The notes under the pieces were generated by a model. It saw only the letters and a list, made by a program, of their open reading frames with translations. It had not been told where the DNA came from and did not search any database. From contig NZ_LT629793.1 of assembly GCF_900105735.1 (NCBI RefSeq), positions 4,340,001-4,404,000 on the forward strand: a stretch of 64,000 bases of DNA, written 5' to 3'. This stretch comes from Pseudomonas yamanorum (GTDB taxonomy: Bacteria > Pseudomonadota > Gammaproteobacteria > Pseudomonadales > Pseudomonadaceae). The position numbers were made by a program, and so were the translations under genes. How positions within the stretch are numbered: position 1 is the first letter of the stretch; the number at the start of each line of letters is the position of its first letter. This document shows positions 1 through 9,020 of this stretch, in pieces.

Positions 1-546
1 GGTGGCGAGTTCACCAGTGAACTCAGCCGCCTGCGCGAGGGCGATACCCTGCTGGTGGAACGCCAGGCCACGGGCTTTTTGACTCTGGACCGGTTTGTGG
101 ATGGTCGCGATCTGTGGCTGCTGGGCACCGGGACCGGAATTGCGCCGTTTCTGTCGATCCTGCAGGACTTCGAGGTGTGGGAAAAATTCGAGCGGATCAT
201 CCTCGTCTATAGCGCCCGCGAAGCAAGGGAGTTGGCTTACCAGTCGTTGATCCATGAGCTGGGCGAACGAGAGTACCTGGCGGAGCACGCCCACAAGCTC
301 ACCTACATTCCTATCGTGACCCGTGAGCAACATCCGGGCGCGCTGAATGGGCGGATTACCACCCTGATCGAGAACGGCGAATTGGAACGCGCCGCAGGCA
401 TCGAGCTGACCCCTGAGCATTCCAGAGTGATGATTTGCGGCAACCCGCAGATGATCGACGACACGCGCCAGTTGCTGAAACAGCGTGACATGCAACTGAG
501 CCTGACCCGTCGCCCGGGCCAGGTCGCGGTAGAAAACTACTGGTAA
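1..546 (+). CDS. fpr: Ferredoxin--NADP+ reductase, C-terminal part
   Basis: Partial gene: the reading frame is open from base 1, so the N-terminal FAD-binding part lies upstream of the window. About 181 residues remain of an expected ~258. The family moves electrons between NADPH and ferredoxin or flavodoxin in the cytoplasm, supporting oxidative-stress defence and Fe-S repair. The NADP-binding motif GTGTGIAPF is visible, then a MICGNPQMIDD segment, and the chain ends in VENYW, the aromatic C-terminus of E. coli-type Fpr that stacks on the flavin. From gene order it matches the second Pseudomonas Fpr (FprB-type, next to mscL) rather than the FprA paralogue; that assignment is inferred. Confidence 0.9.
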   Translation, partial: GGEFTSELSRLREGDTLLVERQATGFLTLDRFVDGRDLWLLGTGTGIAPFLSILQDFEVWEKFERIILVYSAREARELAYQSLIHELGEREYLAEHAHKLTYIPIVTREQHPGALNGRITTLIENGELERAAGIELTPEHSRVMICGNPQMIDDTRQLLKQRDMQLSLTRRPGQVAVENYW

Positions 547-578
547 AACAAAGGCGCCCTTAAGGCGCCTTTGTTTTG
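547..578. terminator. Bidirectional terminator between fpr and mscL
   Basis: A 9-bp stem (AAAGGCGCC / GGCGCCTTT) around CTTAA, followed by a T-rich tract on the + strand and preceded by an A-rich tract, so it can serve both fpr (+) and mscL (-). Confidence 0.85.
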
Positions 579-588
579 TTTGCCGAGC

Positions 589-1005
589 TTACTCGGGCTT
601 GCTGTTCTGTGCCTTGAGCAGATCGCGGATCTCCCCCAGCAGCTCTTCTTCCTTGGTCGGAACCGGCGGCAAGGTGGGCGCCACGGCCTCTTCGCGCTTC
701 AGGCGGTTGATGGCCTTCACACCCATGAAGATCGCAAACGCAACGATCACAAAGTCGATCACGCTCTGGATGAACTTGCCGTACGCCAGCACCACGGCAG
801 GGGCATCGCCCTGGGCGGCCTTGAGCGTCACGGCCAAGTCGCCAAAATCGACTCCCCCGATCAACAGGCCGATGGGGGGCATCACCACGTCGCCTACAAA
901 GGAGGAAACGATTTTGCCGAAGGCGGCGCCGATGATAATACCGACGGCCATGTCGACCACATTACCTTTGACCGCGAAGGCCTTGAACTCACTTAACACG
1001 CCCAT
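589..1005 (-). CDS. mscL: Large-conductance mechanosensitive channel MscL
   Basis: 138 residues, the usual length. MscL is a homopentameric inner-membrane channel that opens under membrane tension to release solutes on hypo-osmotic shock. The start reads [20 protein letters not shown], typical of the family's amphipathic N-helix; TM1 follows at about residues 15-45 ([17 protein letters not shown]) and TM2 at about 75-100, then a charged cytoplasmic helix ([14 protein letters not shown]). It converges on fpr with a shared terminator and is divergent from katB. The 286-bp gap to katB holds both promoters; none could be assigned confidently. Confidence 0.96.
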   Translation of the reverse strand: MGVLSEFKAFAVKGNVVDMAVGIIIGAAFGKIVSSFVGDVVMPPIGLLIGGVDFGDLAVTLKAAQGDAPAVVLAYGKFIQSVIDFVIVAFAIFMGVKAINRLKREEAVAPTLPPVPTKEEELLGEIRDLLKAQNSKPE

Positions 1006-1291
1006 AGGTTATTCCCTGTTACAGATGAGGAGGTAGAAGCCAGTGTAAGACAGTGTGGCGCGGCTTGCGCGACACAACTGCTTACAGTGTCCGTTTTTAT
1101 CGACACATTAAATCGCAAATAGTTTGCAAAGTGCCATCAATCGCGCGCGGAATACCCGCTATTTCAGGGGGTTACCACACTATTTTCTTAATCGGGTTGG
1201 TACGGCTTTTCTATTTATCTTCTGACTCCCGGGTCACTAGCCTCTGGCAAGCACAACTCAATGTGCACTAAAAAAACCAGAGGATACCTCG

Positions 1292-2833
1292 ATGAAAAAC
1301 CCTATTAGCCGCGGGCCTATTTCTGCGCGACAGGTGCTGTTTGTAGTGAGCGCCAGTCTTCTTTCGCTGTCCGTACACGCCGCCAACCTCACGCGCGACA
1401 ATGGCGCGGCGGTCGGTGACAATCAGAACTCGCAAACCGCCGGTGCGAATGGCCCGGTCCTGTTGCAAGACGTGCAACTGATCCAGAAACTGCAGCGCTT
1501 TGATCGCGAGCGTATTCCGGAGCGCGTTGTGCATGCCCGTGGCACTGGCGCTCACGGTACCTTCACCGTCACCGATAACCTCAGCGACCTGACAAAGGCC
1601 AAGGTATTTGCCGCCGGTGAAGCCACGCCGGTATTTGTGCGGTTTTCTGCGGTCGTTCACGGCAACCATTCGCCGGAAACCCTGCGTGACCCACGCGGCT
1701 TTGCCACCAAGTTCTACACCGCCGAAGGTAATTGGGACCTGGTCGGTAATAACTTCCCGACGTTCTTCATTCGCGATGCGATCAAGTTTCCGGACATGGT
1801 TCACGCCTTTAAACCAGACCCGCGCACTAACCTGGATGATGATTCCCGTCGCTTTGACTTCTTCTCCCATGTTCCGGAGTCCACTCGTACGTTGACCGAG
1901 TTGTACTCGGACTCCGGTACTCCAGCCAGTTACCGGGAAATGGACGGTAACGGTGTACACGCCTACAAGTTGATTAACGCCAAGGGCGAAGTGCACTACG
2001 TCAAGTTCCACTGGAAGAGCCTGCAAGGCATCAAGAACCTTGACCCTAAACAAGTAGCTGAAGTACAGGGCCGTGACTACAGCCATATGACCAATGATTT
2101 GGTCACGCACATCAATAAGGGCGACTTCCCCAAGTGGGACCTGTATGTGCAAGTGCTGAAACCTGAAGACCTGGCCAAGTTTGATTTCGACCCACTGGAC
2201 GCCACCAAGATCTGGCCAAACGTGCCTGAACGCAAAGTCGGGCAGATGGTGCTGAACCGCAACCCCGCCAACGTCTTCCAGGAAACCGAGCAGGTGGCCA
2301 TGGCGCCGGCCAACCTGGTGCCGGGCATCGAGCCGTCGGAAGACCGCCTGCTGCAAGGCCGGGTGTTCTCCTATGCCGATACGCAAATGTACCGCCTCGG
2401 GCCAAACGCCCTGCAACTGCCGATCAACGCACCCCGGGTGACCGTCAACAACGGTAACCAGGACGGCGCGATGAACTTCGGCAAGACCACCACTGGCGTG
2501 AACTACCAGCCAAGCCGCCTGCTGCCACGGGAAGAGCCGCAAACCGCGCGGTACAGCCAGTCGGCCCTGTCGGGCAGTACCCAGCAAGCGAAGATCCAGC
2601 GTGAGCAGAACTTCAAGCAGGCCGGCGACCTGTACCGCTCTTTCAACAAGAAAGAGCGTCAGGACTTGATCGACAACTTCGGCGGCTCCCTGGCCACCAC
2701 CGATGACGAGAGCAAGCACATCATCCTGTCGTTCCTCTACAAGGCGGATCCGGAGTACGGCACCGGCGTGACCAAAGTCGCCAAGGGTGACCTGGCCCGC
2801 GTCAAGGCGCTGGCTGAAAAGCTGACTGACTGA
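1292..2833 (+). CDS. katB: Periplasmic catalase KatB
   Basis: 513-residue clade catalase that converts H2O2 to water and oxygen using haem. A signal peptide is clear (hydrophobic segment FVVSASLLSLSVHAA, cleavage after SVHA), so the enzyme is periplasmic. The distal His lies in AHGTFTVTD, the distal Asn in GNNFPTFFIRD, and the proximal haem Tyr in GRVFSYADTQMYRLG. The start is preceded by AGAGGA. ankB follows 52 bp downstream, the conserved katB-ankB pair in which the ankyrin protein supports full catalase activity in P. aeruginosa. Peroxide induction through OxyR is expected from that pair, but I could not find a convincing OxyR site in the leader. Confidence 0.96.
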   Translation: MKNPISRGPISARQVLFVVSASLLSLSVHAANLTRDNGAAVGDNQNSQTAGANGPVLLQDVQLIQKLQRFDRERIPERVVHARGTGAHGTFTVTDNLSDLTKAKVFAAGEATPVFVRFSAVVHGNHSPETLRDPRGFATKFYTAEGNWDLVGNNFPTFFIRDAIKFPDMVHAFKPDPRTNLDDDSRRFDFFSHVPESTRTLTELYSDSGTPASYREMDGNGVHAYKLINAKGEVHYVKFHWKSLQGIKNLDPKQVAEVQGRDYSHMTNDLVTHINKGDFPKWDLYVQVLKPEDLAKFDFDPLDATKIWPNVPERKVGQMVLNRNPANVFQETEQVAMAPANLVPGIEPSEDRLLQGRVFSYADTQMYRLGPNALQLPINAPRVTVNNGNQDGAMNFGKTTTGVNYQPSRLLPREEPQTARYSQSALSGSTQQAKIQREQNFKQAGDLYRSFNKKERQDLIDNFGGSLATTDDESKHIILSFLYKADPEYGTGVTKVAKGDLARVKALAEKLTD

Positions 2834-2841
2834 TTGGCCCC

Positions 2842-2865
2842 GTCGGCGCCCGAGCGGGCGCCGAC
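2842..2865 (+). promoter_or_regulatory. GC-rich hairpin between katB and ankB
   Basis: Perfect 10-bp stem (GTCGGCGCCC / GGGCGCCGAC) with a GAGC tetraloop, starting a few bases after the katB stop. No U-run follows, so it is not a classical terminator. It may stabilise the katB mRNA 3' end or lower ankB expression. Confidence 0.6.
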
Positions 2866-2885
2866 ACCCTGGCAGGAGAAACCCC

Positions 2886-3425
2886 ATGCGTATCTACATC
2901 GCGTTATTCACCGCTTTGCTGGCCCTCACCGCCCATGCCGAGTCGCCTGACCCGCAAGCGGTCCAGGAACAGCTACAGGATTATTACTTCGACGCCGCCC
3001 GCCGTGGCGACGTGGAAATGCTCAACACGTTCATCGACTCCGGCTATTCGCTGAACACCCAGGATGAAAAAGGCTACACGGCACTGATTCTCGCCGCCTA
3101 TCACGGCGAAAGTGCCTATGTGGACCGATTGCTCGCCGCCGGCGCCGATGCCTGCGTGCAGGACAAACGCGGCAACACCGCTTTGATGGGCGCGATCTTC
3201 AAGGGTGAGCTGAAAATCGCCCAGCGCCTGCTGGCCACCGACTGCAACCCCGACCAGCGCAACGGCGCCGGACAAACGGCGGCCATGTATGCCGGGCTGT
3301 TCAAACGCGTGGAACTGCTGGACGAACTGAAAGCCAAGGGCGCCGATCTGAATGCCGAAGACCCGATCGGTAACAGTGCTTCACGTTTGGCCAGCGGTGA
3401 AATCCGTACCCCGGCGCCGCGCTGA
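2886..3425 (+). CDS. ankB: Ankyrin-repeat protein AnkB
   Basis: 179 residues. An N-terminal signal peptide (MRIYIALFTALLALTAHAES, cleavage after AHA) is followed by ankyrin repeats from about residue 35, with recurring GYTALILAAYHG, GNTALMGAIFKG and GQTAAMYAGLFK blocks. It is therefore exported, consistent with a periplasmic helper of KatB. A good ribosome site (GGAGA) lies 5 bp before the ATG. In P. aeruginosa AnkB is needed for optimal KatB activity; the same role here is inferred from adjacency and compartment. radA follows 36 bp downstream. Confidence 0.92.
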   Translation: MRIYIALFTALLALTAHAESPDPQAVQEQLQDYYFDAARRGDVEMLNTFIDSGYSLNTQDEKGYTALILAAYHGESAYVDRLLAAGADACVQDKRGNTALMGAIFKGELKIAQRLLATDCNPDQRNGAGQTAAMYAGLFKRVELLDELKAKGADLNAEDPIGNSASRLASGEIRTPAPR

Positions 3426-3460
3426 GCTATCATCGCGGTTTTTCGGTTGGAGGTTCTCAA

Positions 3461-4828
3461 ATGGCAAAGGCCAAGCGCATGTATGGCTGCACGGAGTGCG
3501 GCGCGACCTTTCCCAAGTGGGCCGGCCAGTGCACGGAATGCGGTGCGTGGAACACCCTGACCGAAACCATGATCGAGAGCGGCGGCGCCGTGGCCCCCAG
3601 TGGCCGTTCCGGCTGGACCGGGCAACAAACCCAGATCAAGACCCTGGCCGAAGTCAGCGTCGAAGAAATCCCGCGTTTTTCCACCGCTTCCGGTGAACTG
3701 GACCGGGTGCTGGGCGGCGGCCTGGTGGATGGCTCGGTGGTGCTGATCGGCGGTGACCCGGGCATCGGTAAATCCACGATCCTGCTGCAAACCCTGTGCA
3801 GCATCGCCAGCCGTATGCCGGCGCTGTATGTCACCGGTGAAGAATCCCAGCAGCAAGTGGCCATGCGTGCGCGCCGCCTGGGCCTGCCCCAGGACCAACT
3901 GCGGGTGATGACCGAAACCTGCATCGAAAGCATCATCGCCACCGCGCGCCTGGAAAAGCCCAAGGTGATGGTGATCGACTCGATCCAGACGATTTTCACC
4001 GAACAACTGCAATCGGCTCCGGGTGGTGTGTCCCAGGTGCGGGAAAGTGCCGCACTGCTGGTGCGCTATGCAAAACAGAGCGGTACGGCGATTTTCCTGG
4101 TGGGCCACGTGACCAAGGAAGGCGCGCTGGCCGGCCCGCGGGTGTTGGAACACATGGTCGACACCGTGCTGTATTTCGAAGGCGAGTCCGATGGGCGGTT
4201 GCGTTTGTTGCGGGCGGTGAAGAACCGTTTTGGCGCGGTCAACGAGCTCGGAGTGTTCGCCATGACTGACCGGGGCTTGAAAGAAGTCTCCAACCCGTCG
4301 GCGATTTTTCTTACCCGTGCCCAGGAAGAAGTCCCAGGCAGTGTGGTGATGGCAACGTGGGAAGGCACCCGGCCGATGCTGGTGGAAGTGCAGGCGCTGG
4401 TGGACGACAGCCACCTGGCCAACCCGCGCCGCGTCACCCTGGGCCTGGATCAGAACCGCCTGGCGATGTTGCTGGCGGTGCTGCACCGCCACGGCGGCAT
4501 TCCCACCCATGACCAGGACGTTTTCCTCAACGTGGTGGGCGGGGTCAAGGTATTGGAAACCGCGTCTGACTTGGCATTAATGGCGGCAGTGATGTCCAGC
4601 CTGCGCAACCGGCCGTTGCCCCACGACTTGCTGGTGTTCGGCGAAGTGGGCCTGTCGGGTGAAGTGCGCCCGGTGCCCAGCGGCCAGGAGCGCCTGAAGG
4701 AAGCGGCCAAGCACGGCTTCAAGCGCGCCATCGTGCCCAAGGGCAATGCGCCGAAAGAAATGCCACCGGGGCTGCAAGTGATCGGGGTGACGCGCCTGGA
4801 GCAGGCGCTGGATGCCCTGTTCGAATAG
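3461..4828 (+). CDS. radA: DNA repair protein RadA
   Basis: 455 residues, normal for RadA (Sms), a hexameric DnaB-like helicase that drives branch migration of recombination intermediates. Visible in order: an N-terminal C4 zinc finger (CTECGATFPKWAGQCTECG, residues about 9-27), a RecA-like ATPase with Walker A GGDPGIGKST, the RadA-specific KNRFG motif, and a C-terminal Lon-protease-like domain without protease function (VGGVKVLETASDLAL). The start has a strong GGAGG. Transcribed after ankB with a small gap. Confidence 0.97.
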   Translation: MAKAKRMYGCTECGATFPKWAGQCTECGAWNTLTETMIESGGAVAPSGRSGWTGQQTQIKTLAEVSVEEIPRFSTASGELDRVLGGGLVDGSVVLIGGDPGIGKSTILLQTLCSIASRMPALYVTGEESQQQVAMRARRLGLPQDQLRVMTETCIESIIATARLEKPKVMVIDSIQTIFTEQLQSAPGGVSQVRESAALLVRYAKQSGTAIFLVGHVTKEGALAGPRVLEHMVDTVLYFEGESDGRLRLLRAVKNRFGAVNELGVFAMTDRGLKEVSNPSAIFLTRAQEEVPGSVVMATWEGTRPMLVEVQALVDDSHLANPRRVTLGLDQNRLAMLLAVLHRHGGIPTHDQDVFLNVVGGVKVLETASDLALMAAVMSSLRNRPLPHDLLVFGEVGLSGEVRPVPSGQERLKEAAKHGFKRAIVPKGNAPKEMPPGLQVIGVTRLEQALDALFE

Positions 4829-4850
4829 TCGCCAGCCACACATCACCCCC

Positions 4851-4941
4851 TGTGGGAGCCGGGTTTGCCCGCGATGGCGGTGTATCCGCTGATTGATATG
4901 CAAACTGACACACCGCCATCGCAGGCAATCCAGCTCCCACA
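4851..4941. repeat. REP doublet (REPIN), subtype 1, diverged
   Basis: Two inverted copies of a REP core (TGTGGGAGCCGGGTTTGCCC... and its inverted partner ending CCAGCTCCCACA) flank a short spacer between radA and mapZ. One arm has several differences from the other copies in the window, so it looks old. It fills the gap between convergent genes. Confidence 0.85.
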
Positions 4942-4944
4942 TGT

Positions 4945-5313
4945 TCAGGTCTCCAGCAAGGCCGCGAATTCCCGCTCCAGCTCCTCCTGATCGCCGAGGT
5001 TCAGCTCGATTATCCGCCGCAGGTGGCTGATGGAGTCGAGGTCGATGTGCTCGCATACAAAGCCGAGCTGCCCATGATCATCATGGGTCAGCCGCACCTG
5101 CATCTTTACGTCGGTCTCCGCGTCCAGATGAATGTCCACATCGAATGATTCGTAGCGATGGCCGTGCCAGTCTCGCGGCCGTTGCACCAGCAAGCCCTTG
5201 AGCGACAAATCTACCAATTGCACCGACCAGACATGGCCGTCTTGCGTGAGCTCGGTCCTGGCATCGAAGGCGATGCGTCGGAAACGGCGTCGGTCGGAAG
5301 GCTGTTCGCTCAT
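4945..5313 (-). CDS. mapZ: PilZ-domain c-di-GMP adaptor MapZ
   Basis: 122 residues, a single PilZ domain. The c-di-GMP-binding motifs are present: the arginine cluster RRRFRRIAFDA at about residues 8-18, and DLSLKG (D/NxSxxG) about 27 residues later. The C-terminal helix contains CEHIDLDSISHLRR, very close to P. aeruginosa MapZ (PA4608), which binds the chemotaxis methyltransferase CheR1 when loaded with c-di-GMP and changes flagellar switching. It converges on radA, as in P. aeruginosa. Control of chemoreceptor methylation here is inferred from this similarity and synteny. Confidence 0.9.
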   Translation of the reverse strand: MSEQPSDRRRFRRIAFDARTELTQDGHVWSVQLVDLSLKGLLVQRPRDWHGHRYESFDVDIHLDAETDVKMQVRLTHDDHGQLGFVCEHIDLDSISHLRRIIELNLGDQEELEREFAALLET

Positions 5314-5486
5314 GGTGAAACCCTCTGTGGATAAAAGAATTGTAGCCGTGCGCCATCATTGGGCAGTTTTTTCTGCTTTTTTCGCCCCGGCAAGGCTCTA
5401 GACCAACGTAGGGGGGTGGCCTTTAAGGCCAGTAGCGCTAAACTCGGGATGGCTGTCTTTCTGTCCACCCTGGCTGGAATATAAAA

Positions 5487-7553
5487 ATGAAAAATAATAA
5501 TAGCCTGCTACGCCATCTACCCTGGCTGCTGCTGGCAATCGTAGGAGCGTGCGCCCTGGGCGTAGTGGCCTTGCGCCGCGGCGAGGCGATCAACGCCTTG
5601 TGGATTGTGGTCGCAGCAGTGGCCATTTATCTGGTTGCTTACCGTTACTACAGTCTGTTCATCGCTAATCATGTGATGCAGCTTGATCCACTGCGGGCGA
5701 CCCCCGCTGTGCTCAACAACGACGGTCTGGACTATGTGCCGACCAACAAACACATCCTTTTCGGTCACCACTTTGCGGCAATCGCTGGCGCAGGGCCGTT
5801 GGTCGGCCCGGTACTGGCCGCGCAGATGGGTTACCTGCCCGGCACCTTGTGGCTGATCGCCGGCGTGGTGCTGGCGGGGGCGGTGCAGGACTTCATGGTC
5901 CTGTTCCTGTCCACCCGGCGCAACGGCCGTTCCCTGGGGGACATGGTCCGCGAAGAAATGGGCCGTGTGCCCGGGACCATCGCGCTGTTTGGCTGCTTCC
6001 TGATCATGATCATCATCCTCGCGGTGCTGGCGCTGATCGTGGTCAAGGCCCTGGCCGAAAGCCCGTGGGGCATCTTCACGGTGATGGCAACCATCCCGAT
6101 CGCGATGTTCATGGGCATCTACATGCGCTACATCCGCCCGGGCCGCATCGGTGAAATCTCGATTGTCGGCGTGCTGTTGCTGCTGGGCTCGATCTGGCTG
6201 GGCGGGCAGATTGCCGCGGACCCGGTATGGGCCAAGGCCTTCAGCTTCACCGGCATCCAGATCACCTGGATGCTGGTGGGTTATGGCTTTGTGGCTGCCG
6301 TGTTGCCGGTGTGGCTGATCCTTGCACCACGTGACTACCTGTCTACTTTCCTGAAAATCGGCACCATCATCGCGTTGGCGATTGGCATCCTGGTGACCAT
6401 GCCCGACCTGAAAATGCCGGCGCTGACCCAGTTCATCGATGGCACTGGCCCGGTGTGGAAGGGCGGCCTGTTCCCGTTCCTGTTCATCACCATCGCCTGT
6501 GGCGCGGTATCGGGTTTCCACGCGCTGATCTCCTCGGGCACCACGCCCAAGTTGCTGGCCAGTGAAGGGCACGCCCGTTACATCGGCTACGGCGGCATGT
6601 TGATGGAGTCGTTCGTGGCCATCATGGCGATGGTTGCTGCTTCGGTGATCGAGCCAGGGGTGTACTTTGCCATGAACAGTCCGGCCGCCATTGTCGGTGC
6701 TGACGTGGTGACCGTTGCGCAAACTGTCAGCAGCTGGGGTTTTGCAATTACGCCGGAAGCGTTGCAGGCGGTGGCGCATGACATTGGTGAGTCCACCATC
6801 CTGGCCCGTGCCGGTGGTGCGCCGACCCTGGCGGTCGGTATCGCGCAGATCCTGCACAGTGTCCTGCCGGGTGAAAACACCATGGCGTTCTGGTACCACT
6901 TTGCGATCCTGTTTGAAGCGCTCTTCATCCTGACCGCAGTCGACGCCGGTACCCGTGCCGGTCGCTTCATGCTTCAGGATCTGCTTGGCTCCTTCGTACC
7001 GGCCCTTAAGCGTACCGAGTCCTGGACCGCTAACCTGATCGCTACCGCAGGTTGTGTGGCGATGTGGGGTTACCTGCTGTACCAAGGCGTGATCGACCCA
7101 CTGGGCGGCATCAACACCTTGTGGCCGCTGTTCGGTATCTCCAACCAGATGCTGGCCGGTATCGCGCTGATGCTCGCCACCGTTGTGCTGATCAAAATGA
7201 AACGCCAGCGCTACATCTGGGTGACCATGCTGCCGGCTGTCTGGCTGCTGATCTGCACCGTGACCGCAGGCTTCATCAAGTTGTTCGACGCCAACCCGGC
7301 GATCGGCTTCCTGTCCCTGGCCAAGAAGTACAGCGATGCCCTGGCCGCCGGCCAGATCCTCGCACCGGCCAAGAGCATCGACCAGATGCAACACGTGATC
7401 TGGAACGCCTACACCAACGCAACGCTGACGGCGCTGTTCCTGTTTGTGGTCTTCAGCATCCTGTTCTATGCGCTCAAGGTCGGCATCGCCGCCTGGGGCA
7501 AAAAGGAACGTACGGATAAAGAAGCGCCATTCCAGGCCATCCCGGACGCTTGA
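5487..7553 (+). CDS. cstA: Carbon starvation transporter CstA
   Basis: 688-residue polytopic inner-membrane protein, the usual length of CstA, which takes up pyruvate (and, in E. coli, peptides). Many membrane helices are evident, with the family signatures NKHILFGHHFAAIAGAGPL and SGTTPKLLASEGHARYIGYG. The small partner of the YbdD family follows 15 bp downstream. The A-rich start region (ATG then AAAAATAATAATA) resembles an Hfq/Crc catabolite-repression target. No strong Shine-Dalgarno is visible; the start was kept because MKNNNSLLRHLPW fits the family N-terminus. Confidence 0.96.
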   Translation: MKNNNSLLRHLPWLLLAIVGACALGVVALRRGEAINALWIVVAAVAIYLVAYRYYSLFIANHVMQLDPLRATPAVLNNDGLDYVPTNKHILFGHHFAAIAGAGPLVGPVLAAQMGYLPGTLWLIAGVVLAGAVQDFMVLFLSTRRNGRSLGDMVREEMGRVPGTIALFGCFLIMIIILAVLALIVVKALAESPWGIFTVMATIPIAMFMGIYMRYIRPGRIGEISIVGVLLLLGSIWLGGQIAADPVWAKAFSFTGIQITWMLVGYGFVAAVLPVWLILAPRDYLSTFLKIGTIIALAIGILVTMPDLKMPALTQFIDGTGPVWKGGLFPFLFITIACGAVSGFHALISSGTTPKLLASEGHARYIGYGGMLMESFVAIMAMVAASVIEPGVYFAMNSPAAIVGADVVTVAQTVSSWGFAITPEALQAVAHDIGESTILARAGGAPTLAVGIAQILHSVLPGENTMAFWYHFAILFEALFILTAVDAGTRAGRFMLQDLLGSFVPALKRTESWTANLIATAGCVAMWGYLLYQGVIDPLGGINTLWPLFGISNQMLAGIALMLATVVLIKMKRQRYIWVTMLPAVWLLICTVTAGFIKLFDANPAIGFLSLAKKYSDALAAGQILAPAKSIDQMQHVIWNAYTNATLTALFLFVVFSILFYALKVGIAAWGKKERTDKEAPFQAIPDA
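5490..5502 (+). promoter_or_regulatory. Possible Hfq/Crc (CA-motif) site at the cstA start
   Basis: AAAAATAATAATA directly after the cstA ATG contains AATAATAA, matching the AAnAAnAA motif bound by Hfq with Crc in pseudomonads to block translation. Carbon-starvation genes are logical targets. The assignment rests only on the motif and its position. Confidence 0.45.
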
Positions 7554-7568
7554 TAGAGGATTGCAATC

Positions 7569-7766
7569 ATGTTCAATGACATCAGTCGCCTCGGTAAATA
7601 CCTCGGTCAGGCCGCACGCCTGATGGTCGGCATGCCCGACTACGACACTTACGTCGAGCATATGCAAACCAAACACCCGGACAAGCCGATGATGGACTAC
7701 AAGGCGTTCTTCCGGGAACGCCAGGAAGCCCGTTACGGCGGCAAGGGTGGGCCCAAGTGCTGCTAG
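7569..7766 (+). CDS. YbdD/YjiX family small protein
   Basis: 65 residues. This short family almost always sits directly behind cstA/btsT-type pyruvate transporters and is thought to assist transport. The pattern [17 protein letters not shown] followed by a basic [12 protein letters not shown] tail and a terminal CC is typical. It starts 15 bp after the cstA stop with GAGGA as ribosome site, so the two are surely cotranscribed. No membrane segment is visible; a cytoplasmic accessory role is inferred. Confidence 0.9.
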   Translation: MFNDISRLGKYLGQAARLMVGMPDYDTYVEHMQTKHPDKPMMDYKAFFRERQEARYGGKGGPKCC

Positions 7767-7795
7767 CCCGGTAAGTACGGGTTGCGGTGATCCCT

Positions 7796-7884
7796 TGTGG
7801 GAGCGGGCTTGCTCGCGAAGGCGGTCTTTCAGTGAGGTATGTGCTGACTGACACGCCGCCTTCGCGAGCAAGCCCGCTCCCACA
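7796..7884. repeat. REP doublet (REPIN), subtype 2
   Basis: Inverted pair of GGGAGCGGGCTTGCTCGCGA-type REP sequences with an 89-bp span between the ybdD-like gene and yjiA. Its arms match the copies at 10454 and 53105 almost exactly. Confidence 0.92.
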
Positions 7885-7923
7885 TTTGTTTTGTGTTCCT
7901 TCAGTTATTAAGGAGAACTGTCT

Positions 7924-8889
7924 TTGTCCTCTCCCATTCCCGTCACCGTCCTCAGCGGCTTTCTCGGCGCTGGCAAGACCACCTTGTTGCGCCACCTGCT
8001 CAAGGCCGAGCACGGCTTGAAAATCGCCGTGATCGAAAACGAATTCAGCGACGCCGGTATCGACACCCAACTGCTGGGCACCGAGCCGGTGCAAGTCATG
8101 ACCCTGTCCAATGGCTGCGTGTGCTGCACCATCCATACCGACCTGACCAAGGCCCTGTACCTGCTGCTGGAGCGCCTGGACAGTGGCGAAATCGCCTTCG
8201 ATCGCCTGGTGATTGAATGCACCGGCCTGGCCGACCCGGCCCCGGTGGCCCAGACCTTTTTCATTGATGAAGAGCTGCGCGAGCGCTACATCCTCGACGG
8301 CATCATTACCCTGGTGGACGCGGCCCACGCCGAGCACCACCTGACCCAGACCATCGCCCAGGCGCAGATCGGTTTTGCCGACCGCCTACTGGTGAGCAAG
8401 CGTGATCTGGTGGACGACGCCACTTTTGACGCCCTCAGCGAGCGCCTGACCCGCATTAACCGTCGGGCACCGATTCGCGTGGTGGAACACGGCAAGATCG
8501 ACCTCGCCGAACTGCTGGATGTGCGCGGCTTCAACCTCAACGCCGGCATGAATCTGCGCCCGGTGAGCCAGGCGCCGTCCATCGACCGGATTTCCAGCCT
8601 GGTGCTGCGCACCGACCAGCCGCTGGATATCGACAAGCTCAGCGAGTTCATGAACGAGCTGCTGGAAGACCACGGCAAGCAATTGCTGCGCTACAAGGGC
8701 GTGCTGAACATTGCCGGGGAAGACCGGCGCATGGTGTTCCAGGGCGTGCTGAAGCTCTACGGGTTTGATTGGGATACCGAATGGGCCGAAGGCGAGACGC
8801 GGGAAAGTGTGATTGTGTTTATTGCTGACGAGTTGCCGGAAGACAAAATCCGCGAAGGCTTTGCCCGGGTCCACCAAACCCTGACTTGA
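7924..8889 (+). CDS. yjiA: CobW/YjiA-family GTP-dependent metallochaperone
   Basis: 321 residues with TTG as the start: AAGGAG lies 8 bp upstream and the family N-terminus (VTVLSGFLGAGKTT) begins right after it. Visible are Walker A GFLGAGKTTLL, the metal-binding CxCC motif in NGCVCCTI, a IECTGLADP switch region, SKRDLVDD as the base-recognition segment, and a C-terminal CobW_C domain. The family binds Zn2+ or similar metals and hydrolyses GTP to deliver metal to targets. Placement behind cstA-ybdD is conserved in Pseudomonas, as in the E. coli yjiA-yjiX-yjiY set. Confidence 0.92.
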   Translation: MSSPIPVTVLSGFLGAGKTTLLRHLLKAEHGLKIAVIENEFSDAGIDTQLLGTEPVQVMTLSNGCVCCTIHTDLTKALYLLLERLDSGEIAFDRLVIECTGLADPAPVAQTFFIDEELRERYILDGIITLVDAAHAEHHLTQTIAQAQIGFADRLLVSKRDLVDDATFDALSERLTRINRRAPIRVVEHGKIDLAELLDVRGFNLNAGMNLRPVSQAPSIDRISSLVLRTDQPLDIDKLSEFMNELLEDHGKQLLRYKGVLNIAGEDRRMVFQGVLKLYGFDWDTEWAEGETRESVIVFIADELPEDKIREGFARVHQTLT

Positions 8890-8902
8890 AATGCACTCAA
8901 TA

Positions 8903-8991
8903 TGTGGGAGCTGGCTTGCCTGCGATAGCGGTGTGTCAGTTACAGGTATCTCAACTGGCACACCGCTATCGCAGGCAAGCCAGCTCCCACA
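8903..8991. repeat. REP doublet (REPIN), subtype 1
   Basis: Inverted pair of GGGAGCTGGCTTGCCTGCGA-type REPs just downstream of yjiA; arms are nearly perfect complements, including the flanking TAGCGGTGTG. Confidence 0.92.
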
Positions 8992-9020
8992 TTTGACCTT
9001 ATTTCAATTTGAAATCGGCC

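Noticed and set aside
1100..1291. Possible OxyR site in the katB leader (repeated CTAT elements)
   Set aside because: The CTAT copies do not have the regular spacing of the OxyR motif.
1268..2887. 539-codon open frame on the - strand opposite katB
   Set aside because: It is the antisense shadow of katB; it has no recognisable domain and no ribosome site, and high-GC genes often leave such frames open.
5517..7883. 788-codon open frame on the - strand opposite cstA
   Set aside because: Shadow frame: low complexity, His/Gln/Arg-rich translation with no family match.
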